Shown here in pieces: positions 34,994 through 48,285 of a DNA stretch of 64,000 bases (positions within the stretch are counted from its first letter, which is position 1; every line of letters starts with the position of its first letter). The stretch lies in contig CAVUSV010000002.1 of NCBI GenBank assembly GCA_963744225.1, positions 1-64,000 on the forward strand, read 5' to 3'. Source of the stretch: Bog-473 sp963744225 (lineage in GTDB: Bacteria; Actinomycetota; Acidimicrobiia; Acidimicrobiales; RAAP-2). The position numbers and the translations under genes were made by a program. The notes under the pieces are model-generated. The model saw only the letters and a list, made by a program, of their open reading frames with translations. It was not told where the DNA came from and did not search any database.

Positions 34994-35800
34994 TCAGCTG
35001 AAGCGCGCCCAGCACAGGATGCGCCGGAATCCGTAGAAGTAGGGCTCGCGCTCGCCGAGCTCTTCGATCAGCCGTTCTCGGTAACGCTCCACGAAGGCGT
35101 CGAACAGCTCGGGGCTCAGACGCTTACGGTATGGCGTCAGGAGGGTGCCCATCACCCACTCGACCACTTCGCCGGTTGATGCGAGTTCGTGGCCGTAGAC
35201 CTCCATCCGCACCACCTGATCCTTCGCCCCCAGCTCGTAGAGGAGATCGGCGTACAGCTCCGGCGAGAGCACGAAGCGTCCTCGGTCTTCGGGCACGTCC
35301 CCGTACAGGGCATCGATGAACGGGGGCTCGTTTGCCACCTGGTGCGCCAACAGATGGGAGGGATGCCGATAGTTGGCCGGGACCTGAAAGGCGAGCTGCC
35401 CGTCTTCTCTGAGCGCGGTGCGCATGCGCGCCAGAAGGTAGAGGTGATCGTCGACCCACTGGAGCGACGCATTGGCAAAGACGAGACTGAGTCCCTCGTC
35501 CAGCCACGTCGCGATGTCACCTTGCACGAACGACAGACCCGGGACGTCCGCCGAGGCGGTCTGCGCCCGAGCCAACATCGCTGGTGACGAGTCGATGCCG
35601 ATCGTCTCGTCGGCCTCCATCGTCTCGTGCAACAGTTTGGTCAGCTCGCCCGTACCACACCCGAGGTCGACGACGCGGCCACCCGGAACGGGGTCACACA
35701 GACTCAAGAGGTCGTCGAAAGGCTGCTGACGTTCTGAACGGAACCGCTCGTACTGATCAGGGCTCCAGCCGTCGATCGGCGTGACAGTCACTGTTCTCAT
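34994..35800 (-). CDS. tam: Trans-aconitate 2-methyltransferase
   Basis: The 268-residue class I methyltransferase has motif I VVDLGCGTGELTKLLHE near residue 38, IGIDSSPAMLARA near 63, DIATWLDEGLSLVFANASLQWVDD near 90-110, and a C-terminal YFYGFRRILCWARF. The LSLVFANASLQW.DDH pattern is specific for Tam, which methylates trans-aconitate to relieve aconitase inhibition. The start at 35800 is 2 nt after the fmt stop. In Mycobacterium the rRNA methyltransferase rsmB occupies this place. Confidence 0.85.
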   Translation of the reverse strand: MRTVTVTPIDGWSPDQYERFRSERQQPFDDLLSLCDPVPGGRVVDLGCGTGELTKLLHETMEADETIGIDSSPAMLARAQTASADVPGLSFVQGDIATWLDEGLSLVFANASLQWVDDHLYLLARMRTALREDGQLAFQVPANYRHPSHLLAHQVANEPPFIDALYGDVPEDRGRFVLSPELYADLLYELGAKDQVVRMEVYGHELASTGEVVEWVMGTLLTPYRKRLSPELFDAFVERYRERLIEELGEREPYFYGFRRILCWARFS

Positions 35801-35802
35801 GT

Positions 35803-36687
35803 CTAGTCCGTCCCCAGACGCTCGCCCACCGCCAGCCGCGCGCCGCGCAACCACTCCTCGGCTGACATGGGCGAACGGCTGTCCGGCTGCACCCGCCGCA
35901 GCACGAGGACACCCTCGCCTGTCGCAACCGTCGGTCCCTCGAGGGCGCCCGGTGGGCGGGTGGCGACGGTCCCGGCGTCGGCCACTGCAGCCTCGAGCAC
36001 GGTCAGCTGCTTGCCCCGGAAGGTGGTCCAGGCCCGGCCCAGGCGCACCACGCGGTGGAGCTGCACGGCGGTTTGTGCCCAGTCGAGGTGCTGGTCCTCC
36101 TTGGTGACCTTCTCGGCGATCGTCACCTCGCCGCGTTGTGGCACTGGGTCCGGCAGTCCGGACACGCCGGCGTCGAGGGTGTCGACGACGAGCGCGCTGG
36201 CGAGCGGGACCATCTGGTCCCGCAGCGTGGCGAGCGTCACCTCGTCGTCGAGCGGCAACGTGCGCACCGCATAGACGGGCCCCGTGTCGAGCCCCTCCTC
36301 GACCTTCATGAGGCTGACGCCCGTCTCTCGGTCGCCGGCCAGGATGGCCCGCTCCAGCGGAGCGGCGCCACGCCAGCGTGGGAGCAACGAGAAGTGCAGG
36401 TTGACCATCGGCACTTGGTCGAGCAGTCGCGCCGGGATGATCCGGCCGAAGGCCACGACGACGGCGAGCTCCACCCCGGCGGCGGCCACGTCGTCCATGT
36501 CGTGGGTGACGGCGATGCCGAGCGCAGCGGCCGCCTCCTTGACGGGGCTCGGCGTCGTTTCCGCGCCCCGGCCCCGCCGGCGATCGGGCCGGGTCACGCA
36601 GAGGGCGATGTCGTGCCCGGCGTCAACGAGCGCGCGGAGCGGCGCGACGGCCATCGCCGGGGTGCCGAGGTAGGCCAAGCGGGACAC
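35803..36687 (-). CDS. fmt: Methionyl-tRNA formyltransferase
   Basis: Fmt formylates initiator Met-tRNA. The 294-residue protein shows VVVAFGRIIPARLL, the catalytic region VNLHFSLLPRWRGAAPLERAI (Asn-His) and EEGLDTGPVYA (Asp), then the C-terminal OB domain (about 200-294). Length is slightly short of the usual 310. The start is GTG at 36687. It lies 73 nt after def, the usual partner that later removes the formyl group. Confidence 0.96.
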   Translation of the reverse strand: MSRLAYLGTPAMAVAPLRALVDAGHDIALCVTRPDRRRGRGAETTPSPVKEAAAALGIAVTHDMDDVAAAGVELAVVVAFGRIIPARLLDQVPMVNLHFSLLPRWRGAAPLERAILAGDRETGVSLMKVEEGLDTGPVYAVRTLPLDDEVTLATLRDQMVPLASALVVDTLDAGVSGLPDPVPQRGEVTIAEKVTKEDQHLDWAQTAVQLHRVVRLGRAWTTFRGKQLTVLEAAVADAGTVATRPPGALEGPTVATGEGVLVLRRVQPDSRSPMSAEEWLRGARLAVGERLGTD

Positions 36688-36760
36688 CCGTTCACCGTAG
36701 GGCAGCGCCAGCCGCTGGCCGTCGTGCGGGTGAACGGACGGTCGGATCAGGGCGTGCGGG

Positions 36761-37294
36761 TCAGCGGGAGAACAGGTTCGACAGCCCGTCGGGATCCGAC
36801 GAGGTCAGGTCCAGCGTGCGGCTGCGCAGGATCCTCAGCGCCTCTTTGCGCTGGTCCTCGTTGAGGCGCTCCAACAGCAGGATGCCGTCGAGGTGGTCGA
36901 GCTCGTGTTGAAACACGCGACCCTCCAATTCGGTGGCCTCGATGGAGATCTCGTTCCCGTCGAGATCGAGGCCCACGAGATGCACCGCGTTCGGGCGCAC
37001 GATCTCCCAGCTGAGCCCCGGCACCGACAGGCACCCCTCGTCGTAGGTCCACTCCCCATCGCTCTCGACGATGCGCGGGTTGATGATCGCCCGGGCACCC
37101 TCCCCGACGTCATAGACGAAGAGACGCCGCTGCACCCCAACCTGGTTCGCGGCCAGGCCGGTGCCGGGAGCCGCGTACATCGTCTCGATCATGGAATCGA
37201 CCAGGCTGGCGACGGCGCCGTCGATCTCCTCGACGTCGCGGGCGCGCTCCTTCAGCACGGGGTCACCGTACTGACGGATCGTGAATCCGGGCAT
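36761..37294 (-). CDS. def: Peptide deformylase
   Basis: The 177-residue metalloenzyme carries the three family motifs: GTGLAANQVG near residue 45, EGCLSVPG near 89 (metal Cys) and QHELDHLDG near 130 (two metal His and catalytic Glu). It removes the formyl group from nascent proteins. The gene is unbroken and follows priA by 61 nt. Confidence 0.97.
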   Translation of the reverse strand: MPGFTIRQYGDPVLKERARDVEEIDGAVASLVDSMIETMYAAPGTGLAANQVGVQRRLFVYDVGEGARAIINPRIVESDGEWTYDEGCLSVPGLSWEIVRPNAVHLVGLDLDGNEISIEATELEGRVFQHELDHLDGILLLERLNEDQRKEALRILRSRTLDLTSSDPDGLSNLFSR

Positions 37295-37355
37295 GGCTGC
37301 ATTGTACCGGGGGGTCTTCTGCCCACCGACTCGACCCGCGGCCTGGGTGAAGCCG

Positions 37356-39235
37356 TCAAAGCGTCGGGGGATCTACCTCCACGCGCAGCCCACGGCCCGG
37401 AGGACGGGGGGTGCTGGCCAGGATGTCGCAGAGCGGGCCGTGCTCGGGGGCCTGGAGGAGGAAGCGGCCCTCGTCGAGTGGCGAGACCGAGATGTCGCCG
37501 CCCCCGGGGCCGGACTCCGCCTCCCGGATCAGCGCCTCGGCATAGGCCGGGGCGAGCGCGCCCGACACGAGTGCGAGCGCGGAGAAGGGCGGCAGCATCG
37601 AGGCCCGGCGTAACGCCACCTCCTCGGCCAGCACAGCGGCCGGTTCTCCCCGAGCGACGCCCGCCAGCACCGGGTGCTCGGGCACGCGGGTCTGGACCTG
37701 GACCCGCGCCCCTGTCGGCGCATCCCCGCGGGCTCCGACCAGCCGGGCAGCGCGGACCAGAAGCGCCAACGTGTCCTCGGTGGCCGAGAGCCTCGGTGCC
37801 AGCAGGTGCAGATCGATGTCGAGGAAGGCCACCGCCGCGGCACGTCGCACGCGGTGCAACACGGCCTCCGTGCCCACGAGCACAGGCCCCGACGGGAGGG
37901 CCGGCTCGGTCTGGCCGCGACGAGGCCCGGCCACCTCCCCCACCTCGACTCCGAGGAGCGCCGTCAACTCCTCCCGCAACTGGCTCACGCCCGCCCGCAG
38001 CGTCTTCATCCGTAAGCGACCGCACACGACGCAGACGACCGGTCGGCTCTCGCCACAGCGCGGGCACCGCAACATCGCTTCATCACGCGGTTTGGCTGCT
38101 GCGGCGCCGCAGCGGCCACAACGCGCCAGCTCCCCGCAGTGCCGGCAGGCGAGCAAGCGGGCCCCTCCTGTGCGGTTGTACACGCATACCAGGGGACCGC
38201 GCCCGTCGGTTGTGTGGTCATCCAAGACGGATCGGGCAAGGCGCACGAATTCCTCGGAGAACATTCCCGTACGCGGGTCAGCGCCCCGCCGGTCGACGCG
38301 CTCGAGCACGGGCCAGCCCGCCCGTTCCTCGTGGGCCGGCGGTGCCACGGTGTGCAGGTCGGCGTGCGCTGCGAGCGCGACCGGCGGAACGGGTGAGGCC
38401 AGGATGCAGGCAGCGCCCTCGCGATGAGCTCGTTCGAGGAGCACCTCGACCGCGCTGTAGGTGGGCGCGCTCTCCTCGCGGTAGGCGGCGTCGTGCACGT
38501 CGAGGACGACGGCGGCGGCGAGCCGCGGCACCGGCGCCCAGGCGCCAGCCCGGCTCCCGACCACGACCGGCCACCCCGCGCGCGCCTCCTCCCACGAGCC
38601 CGCCGTCGGGTATCCCCGCCGCACCAGGCGGGCCGTCAGCCGCTCCGCCCAGCCCGTCGAGGGGACGAGGACGACGGTGCTGCCGTCGCGGGCGCGGACG
38701 GCAGGGTCGTCGACGATGGACAGCACAAGGTCGATCAGGTCGGTGGCAGGCGGCAGCCGCACCACGGTGGCGCCGCCCTGCGTGGCTGCAAAATGCTTGT
38801 CCGTGAGGACTCCGTCGATGCGCTCACCGGCGGGCGCCCCCGTCGCGCGCGCGGGCAGGGAGGGAGGCGCCGGCAGTGCGCGCACGATCGTGGCCGGAGA
38901 CGCCACCCGCAGGAAGAAGGACGCCGGCCCGGCCCAGCGCCACGACGCCCACTCGGCCAGCTCCATCACCCGCTGGGGCGGTCCCCAGCCGAGCCACGAC
39001 GCGAGGGGAGGACGTCGACGCCGGCCGGCGTCCGCACGTCAGCGTCCACGACCCAGCCCCGCACCGTGCGTCCGTGGAGCGGAACGCGCACGCGGGTGCC
39101 TACACGCACGTCGTGGCCCCACTCCGACGGCACGACATAGTCGAACGTCTTGGGTAGTGCGGCCACCTCCGTCCGCACGCGTACGACGCGCCCCGGGCGC
39201 GGCGCCGCCGCTTCGTGCGTCATGACGTCACTCAC
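37356..39235 (-). CDS. priA: Primosomal protein N' (PriA), ATPase-degenerate, one frameshift
   Basis: The N-terminal 3'-end-binding domain (RVRTEVAALPKTFDYVVP, VGTRVRVPLHGRTVRGWVVD) is followed by the helicase-like region and paired zinc knuckles LACRHCGELARCGRCG and LRCPRCGESRPVVCVVCG. The Walker A site (GxTGSGKT in active PriA) is absent, the equivalent being TVVRLPPATDLIDL, and DEEH is replaced by VLDVHD, as known for actinobacterial PriA. The break at 39005-39008 is repaired by one extra base in a CCCC run, giving DVLPLASWLGWGPPQRVM. It probably restarts replication by loading partners, not by unwinding. Confidence 0.9.
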
Positions 39236-39271
39236 GCGGGCACTGCTCCCCTCGGGGGAGCGGTGCGGTCG

Positions 39272-40462
39272 TCAGAGTCCGAGCGCTGCCCGCAAGTCGT
39301 CCACCCGCGGAGTGGCTTCCCACGTGAACTCCTTCTCCGAGCGACCGAAGTGGCCGTAGGCCGCCGTCTTCTTGTAGATGGGCCGGCGCAGGTCCAGGTC
39401 GCGCGTGATGGCAGCGGGGCGCAGGTCGAACAAGTCGCGCACCGCGGCGGAGATCTTGTCGGGGGCGACCGTCTCGGACCCGAACGTATCCACGAGCAGC
39501 GAGACCGGATGCGCGACACCGATCGCGTAGGCGACCTGCACCTCGCAGCGCTTCGCCGCCCCCGCAGCGACGACGTGCTTGGCCACCCACCGTGCCGCAT
39601 AGGCAGCCGAGCGGTCCACCTTGGAGGGATCCTTGCCCGAGAACGCTCCCCCACCGTGGCGGGCCATGCCGCCATAGGTGTCCACAATGATCTTGCGGCC
39701 GGTGAGTCCCGTGTCGGCGTGGGGGCCTCCCAGCTCGAAGATCCCCGTCGGATTCACGAAGATGCGCACCCCATCGGTGTCGAGGTCCGTCGGCAGCAGC
39801 GGATTGATGACGTGCTCGGTCAGGTCAGGACGGAGCTGCTCCTCCAGGTCGATTCCGCTGGCGTGTTGGGTCGAGATCAGGACGGTGTCGATACGGACCG
39901 GGCGGCCGTCCTCGTAGACGACAGAGACCTGCGTCTTGCCGTCCGGCCGCAAGTAGGGCACGGCGGCGGCCCGCCGCACCTGCGCCAGGCGCTCGGCGAG
40001 CCGGTGGGACAACCAGATGGGCAGGGGCATCAGGTCAGGCGTCTCGTCGCACGCGTAGCCGAACATCATTCCCTGGTCCCCGGCACCCTGTGCGTTGAGC
40101 ACGTCCTCCCCGCCCTTGCCGCTGCGCAGCTCGAGGGCGGTGTCCACGCCCTTGGCGATGTCGGGCGACTGCGCGTCGAGCGACACCAGCACGCCACAGG
40201 TCTTCCCGTTGAAGCCATACAGGTCGTTGTCGTACCCGATGTCGCACACGGTGTCGCGCACGAGCGACGGAATGTCGACGTAGGTCGTCGTCGTGACCTC
40301 ACCGGCGACGACGACGAGACCAGTGGTCAGGAGCGTCTCGCAGGCAACGCGGCTGGAGGGGTCGCCCTCGAGGATCGCGTCGAGAACGGCGTCGGAAATC
40401 TGGTCCGCCATCTTGTCCGGGTGGCCCTCGGTCACCGACTCCGAGGTGAATGTGGTCTTCAC
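39272..40462 (-). CDS. metK: S-adenosylmethionine synthase
   Basis: MetK makes SAM from methionine and ATP. The unbroken 396-residue protein has TSESVTEGHPDKMADQISDAVLD at the start (ATP-binding His/Lys), GAGDQGMMFGYA near 115 and the P-loop-like GGGAFSGKDPSKVDRSAAY near 265. Its start overlaps the coaBC stop by 4 nt (ATGA), so there is no room for a SAM riboswitch directly upstream. Confidence 0.98.
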   Translation of the reverse strand: MKTTFTSESVTEGHPDKMADQISDAVLDAILEGDPSSRVACETLLTTGLVVVAGEVTTTTYVDIPSLVRDTVCDIGYDNDLYGFNGKTCGVLVSLDAQSPDIAKGVDTALELRSGKGGEDVLNAQGAGDQGMMFGYACDETPDLMPLPIWLSHRLAERLAQVRRAAAVPYLRPDGKTQVSVVYEDGRPVRIDTVLISTQHASGIDLEEQLRPDLTEHVINPLLPTDLDTDGVRIFVNPTGIFELGGPHADTGLTGRKIIVDTYGGMARHGGGAFSGKDPSKVDRSAAYAARWVAKHVVAAGAAKRCEVQVAYAIGVAHPVSLLVDTFGSETVAPDKISAAVRDLFDLRPAAITRDLDLRRPIYKKTAAYGHFGRSEKEFTWEATPRVDDLRAALGL

Positions 40463-41720
40463 GTTCTGCTCCGCTTCTCGTTGTGGTGGACGATCACCAT
40501 ATCCAATAGGGCATTCGCGACTGCATCCTTGGAGGTCAGCGGGATTTCGGTGGTGCTCCCGTCCGAGCCCAATATCACGACCTCATTCGTGTCGTAGTCG
40601 AATCCCGCGCCGGGCGCGCTCACATCATTCACGACAAGCAGGTCGACCCCCTTGCGCTCGAGCTTGCGCCGGCCCCGCTCGAGCGCGTCGTGGGTCTCTG
40701 CCGCGAATCCGACAAGGACTTGGCCCGGACCGCGCCGTGCGGCCAGGCCGGCCAGGATGTCAGGGGTGGGTTCGAGCACCAGTTCGGGGATCCCCTCCTC
40801 CTTCGACAGCTTCGCCCCTGCCGCCCGCTTGGGACGGAAGTCGGCCACTGCGGCGGCCATCACGACGACGTCGGCGCCTTCGGCCGCCGCGCCAACGGCG
40901 TGCTCCATGTCGGCCGCAGTCTCGACATCGATCCGGGTGACTGCGGCCGCCACGTCGGGGGGGAGGAGCAGCGGTGACGAGGTCACGAGCGTGACCGCCG
41001 CACCACGCCGAGCGGCTGCCGTGGCGATCGCGTGCCCTTGCTTTCCCGACGACCGGTTCGTGATGAAGCGCACCGGATCGAGGGGCTCGCGCGTGCCCCG
41101 GCGCTCACGACCACCTGGGCACCGTGCAGGTCGCGCCGCGTGGCGCGACCCAGCCGTTCGAGGACGCGCTCGACGATGACAGCGGGGTCGGCCAACCGGC
41201 CCTCACCCGAATCGCCCCCAGCCAACCTCCCGGTCTCAGGTGGAATGATCTCGACGCCGCGGTGCTCGAGCGTGGCGAGGTTGTCCCGCACCGAGGCGTG
41301 CTCCCACATCTCGGTGTGCATGGCCGGGCACACGATGACCGGCGCCCGCGTCGCCAAGAGCGTGGCGCCCAGGAGGTCGTCGGAGAACCCTGCGGCGTAG
41401 CGGGCGATGGTGTGTGCCGTCGCCGGGGCGACCACGACAAGATCGGCGCTCTGGCCAAGCCGCGTGTGCGGAATGGGCGAGGCCTCATCCCACAGCGACT
41501 GCTGCACCGGCTCCGACGCCAACGCGGAGAAGGTCAGGGCGCCGACGAAACGGGTGGCATCGTGGGTCAGCACCGGAGTCACGTGCACGCCGGCGTCGAC
41601 CAGACGGCGACACACCTCGACTGCCTTGTAGGCGGCAATGCCGCCGCAGACGCCCAGGACGACGCGTGGCGGGGACGCGGTGTGCCCCGGCGCTTCTTCG
41701 GTTCCGGAGTTTCCCGCCAT
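40459..41720 (-). CDS. coaBC: Phosphopantothenoylcysteine decarboxylase/synthetase, one frameshift
   Basis: CoaBC makes 4'-phosphopantetheine for coenzyme A. The N-terminal CoaC flavoprotein has VLGVCGGIAAYKAVE and PAMHTEMWEHASV (the family has PAMNxxMW). The C-terminal CoaB has DPVRFITNRSSGKQGHAIA, MAAAVADFRPKRAA and NDVSAPGAGFDYDTNEV. The break at 41096-41099 is repaired by one base added to the CCCC/GGGG run, giving VSAGGTREPLDPVRF. The PAMH variant is unusual, the Asn being a catalytic-loop residue in well-studied enzymes. Confidence 0.93.
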
Positions 41721-41754
41721 CGGCTAGGTCCGCCCCGCCTCTGCGCCTGGCGCC

Positions 41755-42132
41755 TTAGCTCGCGGTCGGGTCCTCGTCCCCGACGTCGAGGACTTCGACT
41801 ACGTCCGCGCCCTCCTCGGCGTCGCCGAGCAGGCCGGCTTCGGCAGCGTCGGCGATCGCGGCGGCCAGAGCCGCCTCCTCCTCAGGATCCGTACGCGTGT
41901 AGGTGGCCTTGCCGGCTGCGATCTCCTCAAATGCGATGGAGACGGGCTTGCCCGACACCGACGCCACCTGGGGCGGGACCACCTTGCCGAGCCCCTCACC
42001 GAGGCTGTTGTAGTACGAGTTCACTTGGCGGGCGCGTGCTGAGCCCAGCGCGACCAAGGTGAACTTCGAGTCCACCTTGTCCAAGAGCTCCTCAATGGGT
42101 GGGTCCATGAGCGTGTGGCGGCCTTGAGCCAT
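41755..42132 (-). CDS. rpoZ: DNA-directed RNA polymerase omega subunit
   Basis: The 125-residue protein has the omega core: MDPPIEELLDKVDSKFTLVALGSARARQVNSYYN (in parts) near residues 8-42, then VSIAFEEIAAGKATY. An acidic Ala/Glu/Asp tail of about 35 residues follows. It helps assemble RNA polymerase around beta-prime. The ATG shares one base with the gmk stop (TGATG), with GGAGG 7 nt upstream. Order mihF-gmk-rpoZ-coaBC-metK matches Mycobacterium. Confidence 0.95.
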   Translation of the reverse strand: MAQGRHTLMDPPIEELLDKVDSKFTLVALGSARARQVNSYYNSLGEGLGKVVPPQVASVSGKPVSIAFEEIAAGKATYTRTDPEEEAALAAAIADAAEAGLLGDAEEGADVVEVLDVGDEDPTAS

Positions 42133-42765
42133 CAGGATTCCTCCGGGTTCGCGGCGCAAGTGGCAGCCGATCGAGTCCGGTCAACTATAGCCGTCAGCTC
42201 GGCCAGGGTTCGACGCAGGTCGTCGTTGACCACCGTGTGAGCTGCAATTTTGAGCTCCGCGCTCGACCTCGGACTCCCCCAGGTCGACCCGCCGGCGGAT
42301 GTGCCCGTCGTCGTCACCCCGTGCGGCCAGCCGCTCTGCCTGCACCTCCGGCGACGGGGGGAGCAGCATGATCACCGTGGCGTCGGGACGCTGGGCCAGG
42401 ACTTGCTCGGCCCCCTGGACGTCGATCTCCAAGAGGACGTCGGCGCCAGCCGGCGGGTCCGGGATCGGTGTCCCCATCAGGTAGTCGAGGAATTCAGCCC
42501 ATTCGAAGAAGGCACCTCGGGCGGCCGCGGCCTCGAACGTGGCGCGGTCAACGAAGACGTACGCGCCGCGCTCGTGCTCGCCAGGGCGCGCCTCTCGGGT
42601 GGTCCAGCTCCGACTCAGCCAGAGCGACGGGTCGCGGGCGACGAGCTCGGCCGCAACGGTGCCCTTGCCGGCCCCGCCAGGGCCGATGAGCACGAAGATG
42701 CGCGGCTCGTCGGTGTGAGGTTCAGCGCGCAGTCTCTTTGAGCAGCGCCTCGCGCTGCTTGGCAC
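42132..42765 (-). CDS. gmk: Guanylate kinase, one frameshift
   Basis: Gmk phosphorylates GMP. The P-loop FVLIGPGGAGKGTVAAEL and the GMP-binding segment SRSWTTREARPGEHERGAYVFVD are clear, followed by GAFFEWAEFLDYLMGTP and LLEIDVQGAEQVL. The frame breaks near 42255-42262, after DLGESEVE; the other frame gives AELKIAAHTVVNDDL and the C-terminus. The ATG at 42765 overlaps mihF by 44 nt; a CTG nearer the mihF stop is an alternative, as upstream residues are Arg/Ser-rich. Confidence 0.92.
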
Positions 42766-43039
42766 CGAGCCCCTGAAGGCGTCGGCTGTCGCTGATGCCG
42801 ACAGTTTCCATCAGGCGCCGTGCTTTCACCTTGCCCAAACCGGGCAAGGACTCGAGCACCGAGACCACCTTCATCTTGCCGACGGTCTCGTTGGAATCCG
42901 CCTCGGTCAGGAGATCCGTCAACGACAAGGAGCCCATTTTGAGCTTGTCCTTGACCTCGGCCCGCTCACGGCGAACCCTGGCGGCCTTTTCGAGTGCAGC
43001 GGCGCGCTGCTCGGGAGTGAGTGCGGGAGGTTGCGGCAT
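42722..43039 (-). CDS. mihF: Integration host factor, actinobacterial type
   Basis: The 105-residue nucleoid protein is the actinobacterial mIHF, a DNA-binding H2TH protein unrelated to E. coli IHF. It begins PPALTPEQRAAALEKAARVRRERAEVK and has the H2TH region LESLPGLGKVKARRLMETVGI and RRLQGLGAKQREALL. The start at 43039 gives the usual N-terminus. Position before gmk is diagnostic for actinobacteria. Confidence 0.95.
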   Translation of the reverse strand: MPQPPALTPEQRAAALEKAARVRRERAEVKDKLKMGSLSLTDLLTEADSNETVGKMKVVSVLESLPGLGKVKARRLMETVGISDSRRLQGLGAKQREALLKETAR

Positions 43040-43090
43040 GGCCGAGACCATAGCGCCTCGGCCAGGAGCATTCACACCCATTTTCCCTCT

Positions 43091-43930
43091 TCAGCCCATC
43101 AGCGCCGCCAGCTCGCGGGCCAGTGATGTGGCGCTGCGCCGCAGGTCGTCGGGATCAGGTCCGGCGTTAAGCAGCCCCCGTGAGCTGCTCGGCAACACGC
43201 TGCCCGGGGGGCATCCGGCGAACCGCTGGGCGACGTCCGCCGGACCGGCCCCCTGCGCGCCCAGACCGGGGGCCAAAATTACCCCTCCGAGCTGGGATAA
43301 CACGAAGCTTGTCGATTCAAGGGTCGCTCCGATGACTGCGCCGACCGTTCCGGTCGGGACGTCGGGCGAGCTGTTGAGCGCCGCCACGCCGGCGAGCAGC
43401 ATGTCCTCGACCGCCATCCCCTCGGACGTGACGGCCTCCTGCAGTCCGCGACCCTCAGGGTTGGAGCTGCGAGCCACGACGAGGACGCCCCTCCCGTTGC
43501 GGGCGGCCAGTTGGACGAGCGGCGCAAGCGCTCCGAGACCGAGGTACGGGTGGGCCGTCACCGCATCAGCTGCCAGTGGACTGGCGTCACCGAGCCACGC
43601 ATCGGCGTAGGCCTCCGCGGTCGAATCGATGTCGCCTCGCTTGGCGTCCGCGATCACGAGCAGTCCCGCTGCCGTCGCCGCGGCGATGAGTCGCTCGAGC
43701 TCCGCCATCCCAGATGATCCGTGCCGCTCGAAGAAGGCGACCTGGGGTTTGATCGCGGCGACAGCTCCCGCGAACCCTTCGACGCAGGTCGCGCCGAAGG
43801 CGCGCAGCCCATCGGCGTCGTCGGGCAAACCCCACGACTGCAGCAAGGCGGCAGACGGGTCGATGCCCGCGCAGAGCGGTCCGTTCGCGCGTACTGCGGC
43901 GGCCACTCGGTCGCCGAAGCTGTCAGCCAT
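43091..43930 (-). CDS. pyrF: Orotidine 5'-phosphate decarboxylase, type 2
   Basis: PyrF makes UMP from OMP. The 279-residue length and the motif LLVIADAKRGDIDSTAEAYA (catalytic Lys/Asp) mark the mycobacterial-type enzyme. LCAGIDPSAALL is near the N-terminus, and the C-terminal phosphate loop is SSSRGLLNAG. The start overlaps the pyrD stop by 8 nt. It is the last gene of the pyr series here. Confidence 0.96.
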   Translation of the reverse strand: MADSFGDRVAAAVRANGPLCAGIDPSAALLQSWGLPDDADGLRAFGATCVEGFAGAVAAIKPQVAFFERHGSSGMAELERLIAAATAAGLLVIADAKRGDIDSTAEAYADAWLGDASPLAADAVTAHPYLGLGALAPLVQLAARNGRGVLVVARSSNPEGRGLQEAVTSEGMAVEDMLLAGVAALNSSPDVPTGTVGAVIGATLESTSFVLSQLGGVILAPGLGAQGAGPADVAQRFAGCPPGSVLPSSSRGLLNAGPDPDDLRRSATSLARELAALMG

Positions 43931-44962
43931 CGCGGCCTCGCTCGTTGAGCAATGGGACGCGTGCGGCCATTGCGCCGGCGGACAGTGCGCCCTCCTGAAT
44001 GCCTGGAGACCCGCTGGTCCGCCGACGTGCACGCTCTCGGATCTCCGCCACGGTGGTGCCATGGGTGTCGCACCAGCGCGTCAGCTGGCGCAGGACATTC
44101 CACGGTGCCCTCGGGTCCCGGAACGTGGCGGTGCCGACCTGGACGGCGTCGGCACCGGCCAGCAGGAGCTCGACGGCGTCGTCGCCCGACATCACGCCCC
44201 CCACCCCGATGATGGGCACCTCGGGGAAGGCGGCCCGGCACTCCCACACGGCGCGCACCGCCACCGGGTGGACGGCGGCCCCGGACAGCCCGCCGCCGCC
44301 CGCTCCGAGCAGCGGTCGTCCCGATTCCGTGTCGAGTGCCAGCCCCAGCAACGTGTTGACCAGCGTTAACCCGTCTGCTCCGCCGTCGAGCGCCCCGGCG
44401 GCGATCTCCGTCACGTCGGGGACGTTCGGGCTGAGCTTGACCCAGCGGGGCAGGCCGCAGGAGGTGGCCGCCATGACCCGTGCCGTGGCCTCGGCCGAGT
44501 GGGCGAACATGCGCGAGCGGTCCTCCACGTTGGGACAGCTGACGTTGACCTCGAGCGCCGCGATACACGCACCCGCGGCGGTGCCGGCCGCTTCCGCCAC
44601 GAGTCCCGTCGCCCGCCCGTAGTCCGCCACCGTGCGACCCCAGATGCTGACGACAACTCGGGCTCCCGAGGCCGCCAGTGCAGGCAGGTCGTCAGCCAGC
44701 CAGGCCCCCAGTCCCGGCCCCTGCAGGCCCACGCTGTTGAGCATGCCTGCCTCGACCTCGTGCACCCGCGGCGCCGGATTGCCGGGCCATGGCTCGACGG
44801 ACAACGACTTCACGACGACGGCACCGAGGTCGGCCAGCACGCCGTAGTCGGAAAGCTCCGTGCCGTGCCCCGAGGTTCCCGAGGCCGTCATGACCGGGTT
44901 GTCGAACTCGACGGCCCCGACGTGGGTCACCAGCGACCCGGCGCGACGCTGGTGGGGCCCGC

Positions 44963-44966
<4 letters not shown>
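43923..44966 (-). CDS. pyrD: Dihydroorotate dehydrogenase, class 1B
   Basis: PyrD oxidises dihydroorotate. The 347-residue protein shows ASGTSGHGTELSDYG, VKSLSVEPWPGNPAPRVHEV, EVNVSCPNVED, the catalytic region PRWVKLSPNV, TLVNTLLGLAL and IGVGGVMSGDDAVELLLAGADAVQVGTA. Cytosolic class 1B enzymes use a PyrK partner; no pyrK is adjacent. The GTG start at 44966 overlaps the carB stop as GTGA. Confidence 0.93.
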
Positions 44967-48265
<3,299 letters not shown>

Positions 48266-48285
48266 GTCGTTCTTCCCTTTTCCGT

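Noticed and set aside
40459..40470. SAM riboswitch before metK
   Set aside because: metK overlaps coaBC by 4 nt, so there is no leader.
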